From assembly GCA_963920635.1 (NCBI GenBank), contig OY987298.1, forward strand, positions 118,906,035-118,970,034: a DNA stretch of 64,000 bases, written 5' to 3'. A program made the translations under genes and the position numbers. The notes beneath the pieces were generated by a model that did no database searches, was not told where the DNA came from, and was given only the letters and a program-made list of their open reading frames with translations. Numbering within the stretch: position 1 is the first letter of the stretch; every line of letters begins with the position of its first letter. Positions 47,251-59,268 of this stretch are shown in pieces. This DNA comes from Pseudeuparius sepicola. Its lineage: Eukaryota; Arthropoda; Insecta; Coleoptera; Anthribidae.

Positions 47251-48505
47251 CCGTAAAACGGGGTTACTTTGCACCACTTTTTTCCCCTAATTTTTGAAAT
47301 GCAAAAGTTAAAATATTTTAAATCCAGTATCGGTAATTTTTTTTGTGGAAGACAATTGTATAGGTTATAAAACAAGTGTACCTACGTTTACAACTAGGTT
47401 TAACGCGTCACTAAAAGGTGGCACTCATTTTAATTATGGTGCAAAGTATACCCTACAAGAGGGATACTTTGCACCATTTGGAATTTGAATTATTTTTAGC
47501 CTGTATAGATTGACACTAATGCAAAGAAACCCGACGTAAATATTTACTTTGCACATAATAGATAGGTACGTAGGATTTTTTTCCGCATATTTAATTACTT
47601 CATTTGGCCAATAATAGGCATTTAAAGCTGCTATTTTTTATTAGGGTAACAACCCCCTTAATATGGGTATCAAATGAGAGGGCTTGAAGAGTAGAAAACT
47701 ATGAAGTTAGTGACATCACACTAAATAAATATGGCCGCCGCTCCAAGATGGCGGATTACATTTTCTTTTTAATCCCCTTAATATGGGTATCAAATGAATG
47801 GGCTTGAAGAGAAGAAAATGGTAAAGTTAGTGACATCACACTAAATTCAATATGGCCGCCGCTCCAAGATGGCGGATTAAATTTTCTTTTCAACCCCCTT
47901 AATGTGGGTAGGTATCAAACGAAATGGCTTGAAGAGTAGAAAACGGTAAAGTTAGTGACATCACACTAAATTCAATATGGCCGCCGCTCCAAGATGGCGG
48001 GTTACATTTTCTTTTCAACCTCCTTAAATTAAATGAAAGGGCTTGAAGAGTAGACACCACTGAAAATGGTGGGAGACACCACTGAAAGTGGTGCAAAGTA
48101 TCCCCAATTTTCTAAAAAACCGTTATAATAATAAAAAAATATTTTTTCTTCGATTCCAAATTCTAATAACTTTGTTTTTTTATTATGCGTATAAACAATA
48201 GTGGGTACATGCAATTAAATGTATTCTTACCGCTTCTTATCAGCTAGAAATTCCTTGGCAATACAATTTTGGGGAACTATAAAACAACGAAATTTTGAGG
48301 TTAAGATACCGGTAACAGCTGATCAACAACTAATGGCGGGAGGGGGAGTCTAACCTGTTGCTATTACTTATTGCGGCTCCATCTAATAGTAGAAATTGTT
48401 ATAAAGTGAAAAAATCCTCATTAGAGGAAATAAGTGTCTATAAAGAACATTTACAACATTGGTGCAAAGTTACCCTGACAGGTGCAAAGTAACCCCGTTT
48501 TACGG
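47251..48505. mobile_element. 1.26 kb TA-flanked element with CCGTAAAACGG ends
   Basis: The left end CCGTAAAACGGGGTTACTTT and the right end are perfect inverted repeats for 25 bases, each flanked by TA. Subterminal and internal copies of GGTGCAAAGTA or its inverse occur at about 47265, 47440, 47470, 48092, 48461 and 48480, in both orientations. That arrangement is typical of transposase-binding subterminal repeats. No coding sequence is present; the middle is a tandem array. It is a non-autonomous DNA transposon. Confidence 0.85.
47651..48060 (+). repeat. Tandem repeat, about 120 bp period, 3.3 units
   Basis: Units begin at about 47651, 47771, 47892 and 48016 with AACCCCCTTAATATGGGTAT or a variant. 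They continue through GGGCTTGAAGAGTAGAAAA, GTTAGTGACATCACACTAAA and GCCGCCGCTCCAAGATGGCG. The fourth unit is truncated. A single diverged unit occurs at 62372-62490. Confidence 0.9.
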
Positions 48506-51500
48506 TACCATTCTTTCTGGCTTTACCACATGCGTTTCTCATTTCAACACACCTTGTACATAATATGACGACCTATGTTCAGTGCCCCTATATTTACTAA
48601 GTATCAAGATAATCAGTTTTGTATACAGAGTGTAAAAGTATCTTTACGGCTTTATTTATAATCAAAGATTTCCCCAATGTACAGTGAGTTGTCCTGGAAA
48701 GTAATAAAACGGTGAAATAACTGCGACAGCAGAACCTGGAGAGCAGTGCTAGTTCTATAGCAGAGACCGAATAGGAAATTGTGAAATAGATAAAATTTAC
48801 GTGCACGGTTAGTTTCCCATTCGAGCCAGCAACACTTGATGGAAGCTTTATAAAAGGCTCACCCATTTTATTATAGATAAGTCTGCATATAGAAGGGAAA
48901 TAAATTTTAAATTTTATTAGCACGGTCTTACCGAGTGAGAGGATCAGCAAAAATGTATGTCTTTTCTATAGGACCGAATTTATATAAGGGAACTTATGGT
49001 CGCCCGCCGGGTTTATGACTAAGGGTGATTTTATATCCTTTCCAGTAATAAAATTCGCTTTCCCGTAGCCGAACTCCCTTAAATAATCAAAGAAGTGGAA
49101 AATTCGGCAGTAAGTAGAGTACCTATGTACAGGGTAAACTATTTAATGTCCCTTTCTTCAGTGTGACAAAATGCAATAAAATATATTCTTTCCAGGGACT
49201 GTATTGTTAAATTTTCTTCAATTCCACGATATTAAGAAATTCCAACCCAAGCTTTCTTACCAAGCTCTATAGGAACAGTGTTATTCATAGAGTTTGTACC
49301 ACATTAGAAAAATGTTTATTATTAGATTTTTGAAAATCTTATTTCGGGCTATGTTGGTGAATGTTTTCGGTACACCGTTACACTTACACATGGTGCGACG
49401 CCACAGAACATGCCTGTCAAAGTTGACGTTTAAAATTAAAAAGTAGAAAAACTCTGGTTTGCCTTGGAAATAACTGAAAAGTTATTAATAAAACGTATCT
49501 ATTCGTGTTGTGTTGTGCTTCTGAGCCAATTTCCATAAATAGGTATATCCGAATTATTTTTCGCAATTATTTCTCTTTAAATCCGTACTCGGTATTTTTT
49601 TCCTGCAAATAGCTAAAGACACTTATTTACTGGTTGCTCTCTTACCTACTAAATCATAACAATGCAAATAAATTTAAACTCAAAACTAAACTATATAATT
49701 TTTAAAAATAGCTGTTGGGTAGCAACGCAATATTGGTGCAAAGATTCTTTAATTTCAAGCTAAATTCATTCGCTGGGCCAGTGTTGCAATATTTTTACAT
49801 ATAACGTATCCATAATATATGGAATTCAGAGGAACAAAATGATAAGGTAGGTACATCTTTTTATTGAATTTTACGGTTTCAATTTCAATTCAAGGAATAT
49901 GAAGAAAGGAAAAAGGAGCATCCTGACATCTATCTAAAAATTGTCTTAGGGGCACAATAATACAACACGAACACATTTTCTTATCTTTTTTATATATTTG
50001 CATGACAAACCCGATTTTTCTCAATTATTATCAATTTTAAATGTCAGGCATGGACTGTGATGCCACAAGGCGCAATAGTTTAGCCAAAACATGCCTACTT
50101 CAACGTAGGTATGTATCTGTTAGTGTATATTAGTTACATTGTAGCTATAGGGGCAACGGCTAAAGGAACCCTCCTAGCATACCTTGTACCAAATTATAAC
50201 GGTTCATGTTGGATACACAATATTGCTTTGCAGAATATAAATCATAATTTTGGTTAGGCACCATACATATTATTAATTTTCCATAGGAAGACTAGGTATA
50301 AATACCAAGTGAAAATGATGCTATTTGGGAAACCTTAAATATTACTGAAATAAATTTAATCATTACGCCACGTGGCAAATTCGCTGCTTTTAGTGAACGT
50401 ATTTGTGAGATTAAGGCAAGAAAACCATTTGCTAATATTGTAAGACTTCTCTAGAGAGCTTTTGAAAGAACTCTTATATAGAGTAAGTCGTTAGTCCCCT
50501 GCCTCCATCCCGGTGGAATACTTTTCAAAGCTAGATAACACAAATGAAGGTAATACATTTGCTAAAATAACAGAACGGAGTGCTAGAGTGGGATAGTTCA
50601 AAACCATCACCGCAGCAAGAAAAATCTTTACATTCTAATGTATTTTCTCCAGGTCTATTTATACTTCGCAACAAATTTATCCTTTGACCCCTGTTTTCGA
50701 AAAGGCTGCAATAATTGTATCTTTCAGTAACATTAATTTTAAGATTTTTTTATTCGCACTATTATTGAGTACCGGTATACTCCAAAATAAACAATTTTAA
50801 CAGAGATATTACTCCTTAAAATAAAAGAAGTGCCTATAAGCATAGGTCCTCAAATGGACCCCTCGGGACAGCTTTTTAAATGTGCATGAGAAATTAAATA
50901 TTTTTAATGCATAAAAAACATTTTGCTTATGGCACATGGAACACCTACTACGATCCTTGTAATAAATTCTATTTACATTACAAATGACCAGACTCTCTAG
51001 TCTTTTATTATTGCATCCTGAACTTCAACGACGAATCTTTTTTGTGCAGTGCAACAAGCTCTGAGGTGGGGAATACAGGTCGTACTTCTATCGTCAGTGT
51101 TCATTCAAAAACGACAAAGTTACGAAAGAACTAAATTAAAAACTACCATCTTTAATGATAGAACGTACAGCGTACTGCCGGCAGGACCAAAGCAACTCAT
51201 TTGAAGCCTTTACCAATCGTAATATGTATTTAATAACCTTAAAAAGGTCTTAATAGTATGAGAGCCGGCCGCATGATTTCAACTCTCATAAGATTATAGA
51301 ATAAGATGTTATGTAAAATGTAGAGAGTATATTTCTTTACTTGCCTCAATTAATATGGGCCCGATCATTGTTATTTAGAGAAGTTGGGGTTAATTTTTGA
51401 GCAAATCTACTCTCACATGATTTTAGAAAAAAATAGGTACCATCGGAAAGGAAGCCCATGGAGCAACAATAAAAAAGGGGTTGACACCTCGTAAGCGGTT

Positions 51501-51638
51501 CCTTCGCATTGGCAGCCACCAGTAAAGTGGTGTTGTTTTGTTGACTTTTAACTCTAAAGAACATAAATAAATTTTATGCCATATGAAAGCTTGAATTTTT
51601 CTCTACAAGATAAGGTGAGGTTGCCTACTACAGGGTGG
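48506..51638. other. No gene recognised
   Basis: AT-rich unassigned DNA without repeat partners in this window that I could find. Confidence 0.35.
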
Positions 51639-52337
51639 GCCCAATAACCAGCAGCCAGCATTTTAGGACGCGGTGGGCGGTGGACTTCCGCCGTAACCAG
51701 CGTCCAAGAGCGGTACACGAGGATGACGCTTCGCTGGCAATTGAATGTATGTATGTACCTACAGGGTGATCCAAATTGGTCACTTTTAGGAAGTTTCTTC
51801 TATTTCTCGATTACCTAGTCAAAAAGTAGCTGGAACTCCATTTTCGAGAAAAGTTTAATGCCGCAAGCCGCATGTTGATATCTTGATTAGTTTAGGAGAT
51901 ATAGGGTGTTTCTCAAAATGTCTCTTTTTCTTCAAAGTCCCATAACTTTTTTATCATGCGGCCGGCTCTTGGACTATAAATATTATTTAAGATCTTTTCG
52001 ACATATTATGTCATATATGTTTGGTCCAGCCGTTGTTGCAATACAGGGCTTTCAACATTTTATTTTTTCATGTTTTCATACTTCGTGTTTTGGAAAACGT
52101 TTGCCGAGTATAAGAAAAAAAATGACGAAAATATTGCCCCCAAACCACAATACACAGATAACGGTATGTCAGGTAGGCGAACGAAAATGAAACTCTTCTG
52201 CGCACCTACGTCACTTGCGACAGAAGCACGGCCAACTTATAAAAAATAGTCGCAAAAATGGTCGCACTGATATACGCCGGTTAAAAATTTCACTCAAGTT
52301 AAATTGAATTTTTTTAAATTTTGATGTTACGAAAATG
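51639..52337. other. Transposon-end-like sequence with two CAGGGTG motifs
   Basis: TACAGGGTG motifs lie at 51639-51647 and 51760-51768, followed by ATAGGGTGTTTCTC at about 51901. The stretch 52013-52235 is an inverted, diverged relative of about 53460-53815 (shared GTCCAGCCGTT/GCCAGCCGTT, TTTTTTCATGTTTTCA, AAACGTTTGC, GAGTATAAGAAAAAA, ATAACGGTATGTC). The two are probably arms of one degraded element. Confidence 0.5.
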
Positions 52338-52480
52338 AAATGTCGACTTGTGTGATCCAAAACTGTAAAAATTTCACTTTGAAGGCCAAAGGGAAGTAAC
52401 ACAAAGTATATTCCCAAACATCCAGAATTAACAAAGAGATAGATTGGGGCTTTTGGCCGAACATTTATAATGGATTTAAA
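52338..52480 (+). pseudogene. Degraded THAP zinc-finger fragment
   Basis: The frame from the ATG at 52340 gives STCVIQNCKNFTLKAKGK and then a stop. After a frameshift it continues KYIPKHPELTKR and IGAFG. The CxxxxC start and the later PKHPEL / W-A-like text are the pattern of a THAP domain (C2CH), the DNA-binding module of P-element-type transposases and their host derivatives. Only about 45 residues remain, with a frameshift and two stops. No catalytic part was found nearby. It is likely the relic of the element whose arms flank it. Confidence 0.55.
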
Positions 52481-53459
52481 CACAGGTATAGTAAGTGCCA
52501 TAGTAGGTATCATTATCTAAATAAGTAGCGGAGGGTAATATGGAATACTGTTTTTTTCTATAACAGTAATAATTTTTTCTAGGTGTAGTATAATGCATTA
52601 GAAACTTCATCGACTACTGCATTAACTATCCATCTAAGCAAATAAAAGTCTGGAATTTCAAAACCTTTACATAAGAAAAAATGGCTGGGTAATATGTAAT
52701 ACCCCTATAGGAACATGAAATACTATACATAAACTAAAAAATATATACTTATAGGGACATTTTAGCGAGAAAAATCACAAATGTTAATATCCTGAGTTCA
52801 AAGTTCCATCTTGCACACTGAATCCAGTTTTTTCCTCTTGCTACAGTGTAGTAATAAACACTGCTTTCCTCATATTTTCCTCATTCCACTTTTTGTGTTT
52901 TTTATTCATGTGCTCCAATAATACTTCTGCAACAGAAGAAAATAATTTTTAAATCACGCCCGGGTAATATGGAATACTCTTCCATATTAGCCGCACCATT
53001 GAGTAAAAGAATATATATTTTAGTTAGGTAATCCTAACTAAAAACTTAACCTAAACTTAACCCTAACTAAAAATTTACACAGATTTTCTCGCCGGAGATA
53101 GGTGTCGCCGTCTGATATTCTGCACAAGATCTACAAAGAACGGTTTTCGGCCAAGGGGCGGAGAGTAAAATTGCGTATCGAAATAGTCTTAATAAAGAAA
53201 CTAGTTCTTGTAATGTAGGTGTAGTCACTATTTTTTTAGTGCATATACGCGACTGAAAATAAATATTGAAATATTGTCAACATACCAACTCATTAGGTAC
53301 ATGCCTAATGCCTTTTTCAATTAAATAATTTCGATTTCTTTAATGTTACTTTTTAAAAAATATAAAAAACAATGTAGACACCTTGGTATATAGGTGGTTG
53401 CCTAGGTCACTATAAACGAGTCAAAGTTCCGTTCAAAAATAAAAGGCAGCCATGCTTTC

Positions 53460-53815
53460 GTCGCACGAGCGTCACAGCTGACGTCACAGCACCTGCCCGC
53501 GGACATACCGTTATGTGTGTATCGTGCCCCAAACGTCAACGGTCATTTTTTGTAATCATCCAGATAAAAAAGTTGCGATTGGTCCAGGGCACAATAATTA
53601 TTATTATAGTTTGTGTGAAACGTGTGAAAATACGAACCTTGATTCGGAGTGGATTCAAAATGATTATGAATGTTCCAAGGGCACTATTTTCATCCTTTTT
53701 TCTTATACTCAATTTATCCGCAAACGTTTCATATCACTATGTAGGATGTGAAAACATGAAAAAATGAAGTTTGAATGCTGTATTATTAAAACGGCTGGCA
53801 CAAACATACGAGTTA
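53460..53815. repeat. Inverted relative of 52013-52235
   Basis: The reverse complement repeats the word order of the left arm, with about 130 extra bases in the middle. Short open frames at 53513-53751 cross it and start MCIVPQTS. They have scattered cysteines, but I cannot assign a domain. Confidence 0.5.
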
Positions 53816-54163
53816 CCGTTGCAATCGGGATGAAGCGATGATACGGAAAATTCAATAGTATAGTTTGTACAACAAGAGTGGATAATAATATGTTGTCCAA
53901 ATTTAACGAGGACAAGAGTTGCATAATACGCCGTAGGTGGAGTGCATAAGGGAGATATGGTGATTCCTCTCGAGGTGTAAGTATATTTTTTCCATGATAA
54001 CTTAATAGCTATGATAAACGAATATTTGGATAAACGATGAAAATTATTTGACATACCACACTGACGTTGTGGAAAAAGTAAATTCAAGGGTTAATTTATT
54101 TGCAAACACCTCGAAACGTGTCGGAGAAAGCTTAACTGTGATTGTTGATTTCTATTTCATATA

Positions 54164-57100
54164 CAGTGTGTCCCAGGATAAGTGAAACGAGAGTTGTAAG
54201 AGAACAACCGAGAGAACAACCATTCATTCTAATAATCCATGACGGAAATGAACCATTCTATTTTGCTGAGGAAAATGCTGGGAACACTAGGTATTGGTAT
54301 TGATGATTCGGACGTTATGCTGGTGGGTTTACAAAACTTTTTTTTATTGGAAACAAGTCGATTTTATCTATAAAACGACACAATTCGTAAGTACCTAACT
54401 GAACTTGCACAAATTAGATATCTAGACTTGCTGATATATTAGAGACAATAAAGAACCAACCAGGTGTTACATTTTAGCTGACTATTTTAGATTAGTGGCT
54501 CTGACAAACGATGTTTTACTTGTTATCAAGTATATTCCACCGACTGCTAGTTGTTTGAAGAAACTGATGATATTTTAGCCTCAATACCTAGTGTTAATCA
54601 ACAGCATTGATTGGTTTTAAACTAAACTGAGAAAAGTCAATCCTATAGACGTCAAGCACTTACCTGGTCCGAATATAAAAAATTTATTACTTTAATTTCA
54701 TGAGCCCTTACTTACAGAATTAAGTTAGTAGTTAGACCTGCATCGGTTCAAAAATGTAACGCTAGAATATTGGAGAAGGTGCCAGTTCTTGGTGATGTTA
54801 GAAATATAACATGTAAAACGCAATAAAGCCAAGTTTTCAGTCGAAAAACTTTATTGTCATAGCTTGAACTATTTTAGACCCATTTAGGTAAAGTATATTG
54901 CCGAAGCATCCTCATAAAAAATGACATAATTCTTTAGAATTTTTTCACTATACATATTATATATTTTTTCTGGAAAATAAATTCATAAGCATATTTTGTG
55001 ATTGTGGTTAATGGAAGTTAAAAAGAAAAAAATATCATGCAGCAGACGGCCAAAAATAAAGATTTCTTTAATTTGCAAGAAAAAAACATAATTTTGCATT
55101 CTATGGCAAAACCCCAAATAAGTTATCTACTAAATTTAGTGAAAATATTCCAAAATCAAATAATACAGTTTTCATGTCGCATACACAGGGTGTAACAAAC
55201 TGGATGTTTTTTTGGGGGTTTCTTCTATTCTGCGAAGAGATAGACAAAGAGTAGGTAGGTGTACTGTGCTCGATTTTTGAGGGCAGTGGAAAGCAGTTGA
55301 ATCTCAAAATCTCGATTCGTTTTGGAGATACAGGGCATTTTTCATTTTTTAACATGTCAGACAGTCCCTCCTTGTAATACGTTTTGATTTTTGCCAAAAA
55401 TCTTCCTTCATACAACTTCAATGTATAATAATTATTGAGGTAAAAGGTAAATCCTCGAAGGTAGACTTTCATATTTTTTTATTGCACTTGTGTTGACTTT
55501 TTCCAATATAACAATCTACTGATGTTGTCCATGATTCTTCGCTATTTCCAGGAAGTCAGCAAAGAAAAGCAATACCTTGCTTACATTCATCTAAAATAAG
55601 TTTTCCATTAATATGTACCTACCTGCAAAAATTTGACAAGCGTAGTTCTATTATTAGTTGACAAAGTTAATGTCACTAGTGCAGAAAAGTACAACTTTCC
55701 GCATCAAAATGGATGCGACAAAGTGTACTACTACGGACTTAATTACTTAAATACTTCATTAGATCATACAAGAAAAAAATACCCGCAAAAAGTAGTCATT
55801 GACAGTCAAGCACTTGATATTGAATGAAACTCTGCTGTCGAACTTGCATTGTCTTTAGATTATTTAAATTAGTTCTGAATCATGGTTTTCACATGTAGGT
55901 ATCAACGATCATTTTCATAAATGCATGCTTTTTTGTTTTGCTAATCGATTTCAACATTGGGGTGTGCGACACCCCCACTCCCCTCCCCCATATCTTAACT
56001 ATAGGTATATACACAATAAGTATTTCTTTACTGTACTAGCAACTAAACTAGAAGCACAAAAAACTGTATCTACGTTTATGCCACGATGTATGATCCTCGT
56101 ACATCGTGGTATGTGCATAATTTAGGACTAATCTGCTTATGTTGGGTAATTATTACAACATAATATACCTACTTCCACAACTATTCAGTTGAATTTCTTC
56201 ATTTTTAACCACAGTATCATTAACATTTTTCTTATTAATTTTGTGCTCGGGGGTAATTTTTGCCTTAACCGTGCATTATGCATTCATTGCTATGTTCTTT
56301 CCTCTGCGTGTCTCCAATAACATTGTTACCATAATATTTATTCTCTAGTCTACCTAAAACCAGAATTTAAGCTATATCATCATCATTAAGCAATATTAAA
56401 ACAATATACAAATCAAATAACAAACATACCTCTTCATTTCTCCAAGTTTTGCTCCCCGTTTTTATTGATAAAATTGACACACCATATCAAAATATATGCA
56501 AGGCAAGTTATCAGGACAAGCTTTAACAAATCTTGTCTTCTTTATAAACCGAAAAAATAAAGTATTCACAGCAAGATTCTTTTAAAACTGAGAATAGAAT
56601 TTATTTAGTTTTCACTAAAGTTATTAACCTTGGTTTCCGCGTTCCGCGGGCGAAAGTGAGGTTATGCAAAGCAAAGTGCGGCGTTGCCGACGATTTTCTT
56701 TAAAGAATTGAGTAATATGTCATCTGTCATATTTTATTGGGGACATCTAATAAGTTCAGAATGGGATCAGTAAAATCCAAATATTTCATTGAAATGCTCC
56801 GAAATTTGATTATTTCTCATCAGGCGCATACAAACTGAATCTAATAATTTGCCTGGGAATGCTTGGTTATATAAAAAAAGACGAAATAAGTACTAAGAAA
56901 ATAGCAGGTACTTATTGAAATTAGGGATCGTGACGTCACATTCCCTATTTTTGCGACCGTTTTTTTTTTCAATTTTTGAGCAAACTAATGGGGAAAAAAT
57001 CTGTTGGTTGGGTTTCGTGATTATCTAGACATGTTTTACAAATTCCAAGGCAAAAAATTATTTTTCATTCCTAAGTATACTTGTCTATTAGCCAACTTTG

Positions 57101-57694
57101 ATTTTCGTCCATTTTATTTCCTATAGATAGGTGAAATATCCTTGTCCTTTAAAATATCGAAAAATTTCATTAGAAAAAGTTGCTTAGAATTGAAAACTAT
57201 GACCCTGTGTCAATTTTCAAAATAATTAGCCTACTTTGATTTTTGTCCACTTTATTTCCTATACCAATAACAAATAATAGTAGGCCGATTGAGTCCAAAT
57301 TTCGCAGTCTTGCATACTTTTTTATTATGAATTTCTTTTTCTAATTTTTCGATATTTTAAACGACAAGGATAGTTCACTTGCTTAAAGGAAATAAAGTGG
57401 ACAAAAATCAAAGTAGGCCAATTATTTTGAAAATTGACACAGAGTCGTAGTTTTCAATTATAAGCAACTTTTTCTAATGAAATTTTTCGATATCTTGTCG
57501 AGAAAGGACACTTAACCTACACAGAAAATAAATACCTATATCATTCCTGTCAGGGCCTACTTTAGTTTTCAAAATTAAAAATATGGTGAAGATTATTTTC
57601 AAGGCAAGCAGGCGTGGATCCCAAATGGCCAAATTCGAACTCGAAAATTTTTGGTCTTTTACACCTCTCTTTTCACTTATCCTGGGACACACTG
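54164..57694. mobile_element. 3.53 kb TA-flanked inverted-repeat element with CAGTGTG ends
   Basis: The left end CAGTGTGTCCCAGGATAAGT and the right end are inverted copies, identical for about 28 bases and similar for about 50, each preceded by TA. The interior has no recognisable transposase. It contains an internal end-like word (ACACAGGGTGTAAC near 55188) and a cluster of inverted and direct repeats at 57.1-57.5 kb. The length nearly equals that of the element at 31.5 kb, but I see no shared interior. Confidence 0.65.
57086..57500. repeat. Complex inverted/direct repeat cluster
   Basis: The arms 57152-57260 and 57387-57493 are inverted copies differing at only a few positions (CGAAAAATTTCATTAGAAAA to TTTGTCCACTTTATTTCCT). 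A direct partial copy of the outer part lies at 57086-57130 (GCCAACTTTGATTTTCGTCC). A further inverted partial copy lies at about 57330-57375. Confidence 0.8.
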
Positions 57695-58135
57695 TATATA
57701 ACTTAGCCATTCTGTACGTTGTAAAGGAAACGACAAATAAGATGAGAAGCTGGCTATATCTCGGAAATTGCTTAGCGCAGGACTTCCAGATTTTCTTTTT
57801 ATTATAGTAAATGCAGCCTGGAAAATATTTTCAAGTTCCTAAAATGACCGCTAGGGGGCTCAATGTCCATAGCCAACTGGGAAAATTAAGTTTTTCCGAA
57901 ATTTTAAAAAAATGGTACTTACTTAAAATATTTCCATATTAACCCCAAGAAGATTCTATACATTTTGTTTTACACATTTTTGTATATCCCCGTTGACTGA
58001 AAAATTGTTCAGTCAACGGATACACGCAAATAATTCGAAAAACTTCTCTGAAGAATTTCTCAATGGCTGGATAAAAAATTAAAGAAACTTAATTTACCGC
58101 AAAAACGCATTGACATTTTTGTTTGAATACAATAC

Positions 58136-58147
58136 ACTAGCATAAGT
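58136..58147 (+). repeat. Target-site duplication of the second PLE, left copy
   Basis: ACTAGCATAAGT; the right copy is 60282-60293, overlapping the end of the right terminal repeat by one base. Confidence 0.85.
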
Positions 58148-58240
58148 GACTAGTTGATATGTTATTTTCCAGTGTTTATTCAAACAAATAGTGGTAGTTT
58201 TCGGCTTACGGAAAAATTAAAACAAAGTTTGATGTTATTC

Positions 58241-58276
58241 GCGACGGTTCGTTATATTTAATAACTTCTTCAGGCT
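58241..58276 (-). ncRNA. Core-mutated hammerhead, family B, 3' terminal copy
   Basis: It is the same as 60186-60222 except that the conserved GAAA reads GAAC, replacing the adenine (A15.1) that pairs across the core. It is in sense orientation downstream of the GIY-YIG gene. This copy is predicted to be inactive. Confidence 0.75.
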
Positions 58277-58728
58277 AAAAAAGACAAAAAACAGTAAATA
58301 CTTATAGTGTGCTAATTCAAACACAACGACTAGCACAATAAATAATGAGACAATTTTAACTTACACACTAAAAAATTTACAAAAATACAAACAAAATAAA
58401 ACCAATAGCGAGAGGGCACAAAAGACTTACCGACAACTAATCTTCTGTCATAATTATCTATAAACAGCCAATTATTATTAACACACATTACAGGCAACAT
58501 TTTAGTTATTCAGTCAGGTATTTTAAGTTTTATTATTTTATTAAAAACACGATGTAGTTCGATGGGAACGATTTTCGTTGAATTCTGAACTGGATTTTAA
58601 CGGCGGGCTAGTAGTTTTTTGGTTGGGTTTAGCAAAAAACACGAAATCACTCCCACAAACCACTTCCTCCCGGCTTAAGGTGAGTGTGTATCTACGATAT
58701 TGTGGTGGCAATAAATCAACAGTGGGCA

Positions 58729-59247
58729 TTACCTCAACCCTTTGTTACCCATCACTGTAGACATCTTAATCAAATTTGTGTAAATAATGCTGAGATTGTG
58801 TGTGTCCATTCTATTATTAATGGAGTTTGGATGTCGATTGATATATATCATTTCTTTAAAAAGTCTCTTGGAATAAGTTGGTTCAGAATCCAAAATAGTA
58901 GTGTCATTAAATTTAAAGGTGTGATCTTTACTAATACAATGTGCACACAGTGCCGTACTTTCTTTACCCTTACGGCAGTCATTTTTATGGTTATTGATTC
59001 TGTTCCTGATATAATTTTTAGTTTGTCGTATATATACACCATCACATTGTGAGCAAGGAATTTTGTAGACCACTGAAGACAATCTGTCAAACTGTTCTTT
59101 CTGTTTAAGCCTCGAAAACACACTAAAATTTTTGTGAGGGTAATATGATGTAACATCAAATTTAGATGGATTAAGCGCACGTTTTAATTGTTGGAATAAG
59201 GTTGGTATGTAAGGTATTTTCGCCCAAGGGGTTGTTCTTTGTGGCAA
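58729..59247 (-). pseudogene. PLE GIY-YIG endonuclease domain (second PLE)
   Basis: The 172 residues contain VVYKIPCSQC, then GVYIRQTKNYIRNRINNHK, the GIY-YIG core with its zinc cysteines. The glycine of the second signature is replaced by arginine (YIR instead of YIG), which should impair it. ALCAHC and DHTFKF precede the C-terminal helix region (YSKRLFKEMIYINRHPNSIN). The frame is the same as the upstream RT segment. A single TAA codon at about 59269-59271, where CAA repeats predict Gln, separates them, so the two were one protein. Confidence 0.88.
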
Positions 59248-59268
59248 TTGTTGTAGCTGTGATTGTTG

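Noticed and set aside
53513..53767. 84- and 78-residue frames starting MCVSCPK / MCIVPQTS with scattered cysteines
   Set aside because: The cysteine spacing does not match THAP or another finger convincingly, and the two frames overlap on the same strand.
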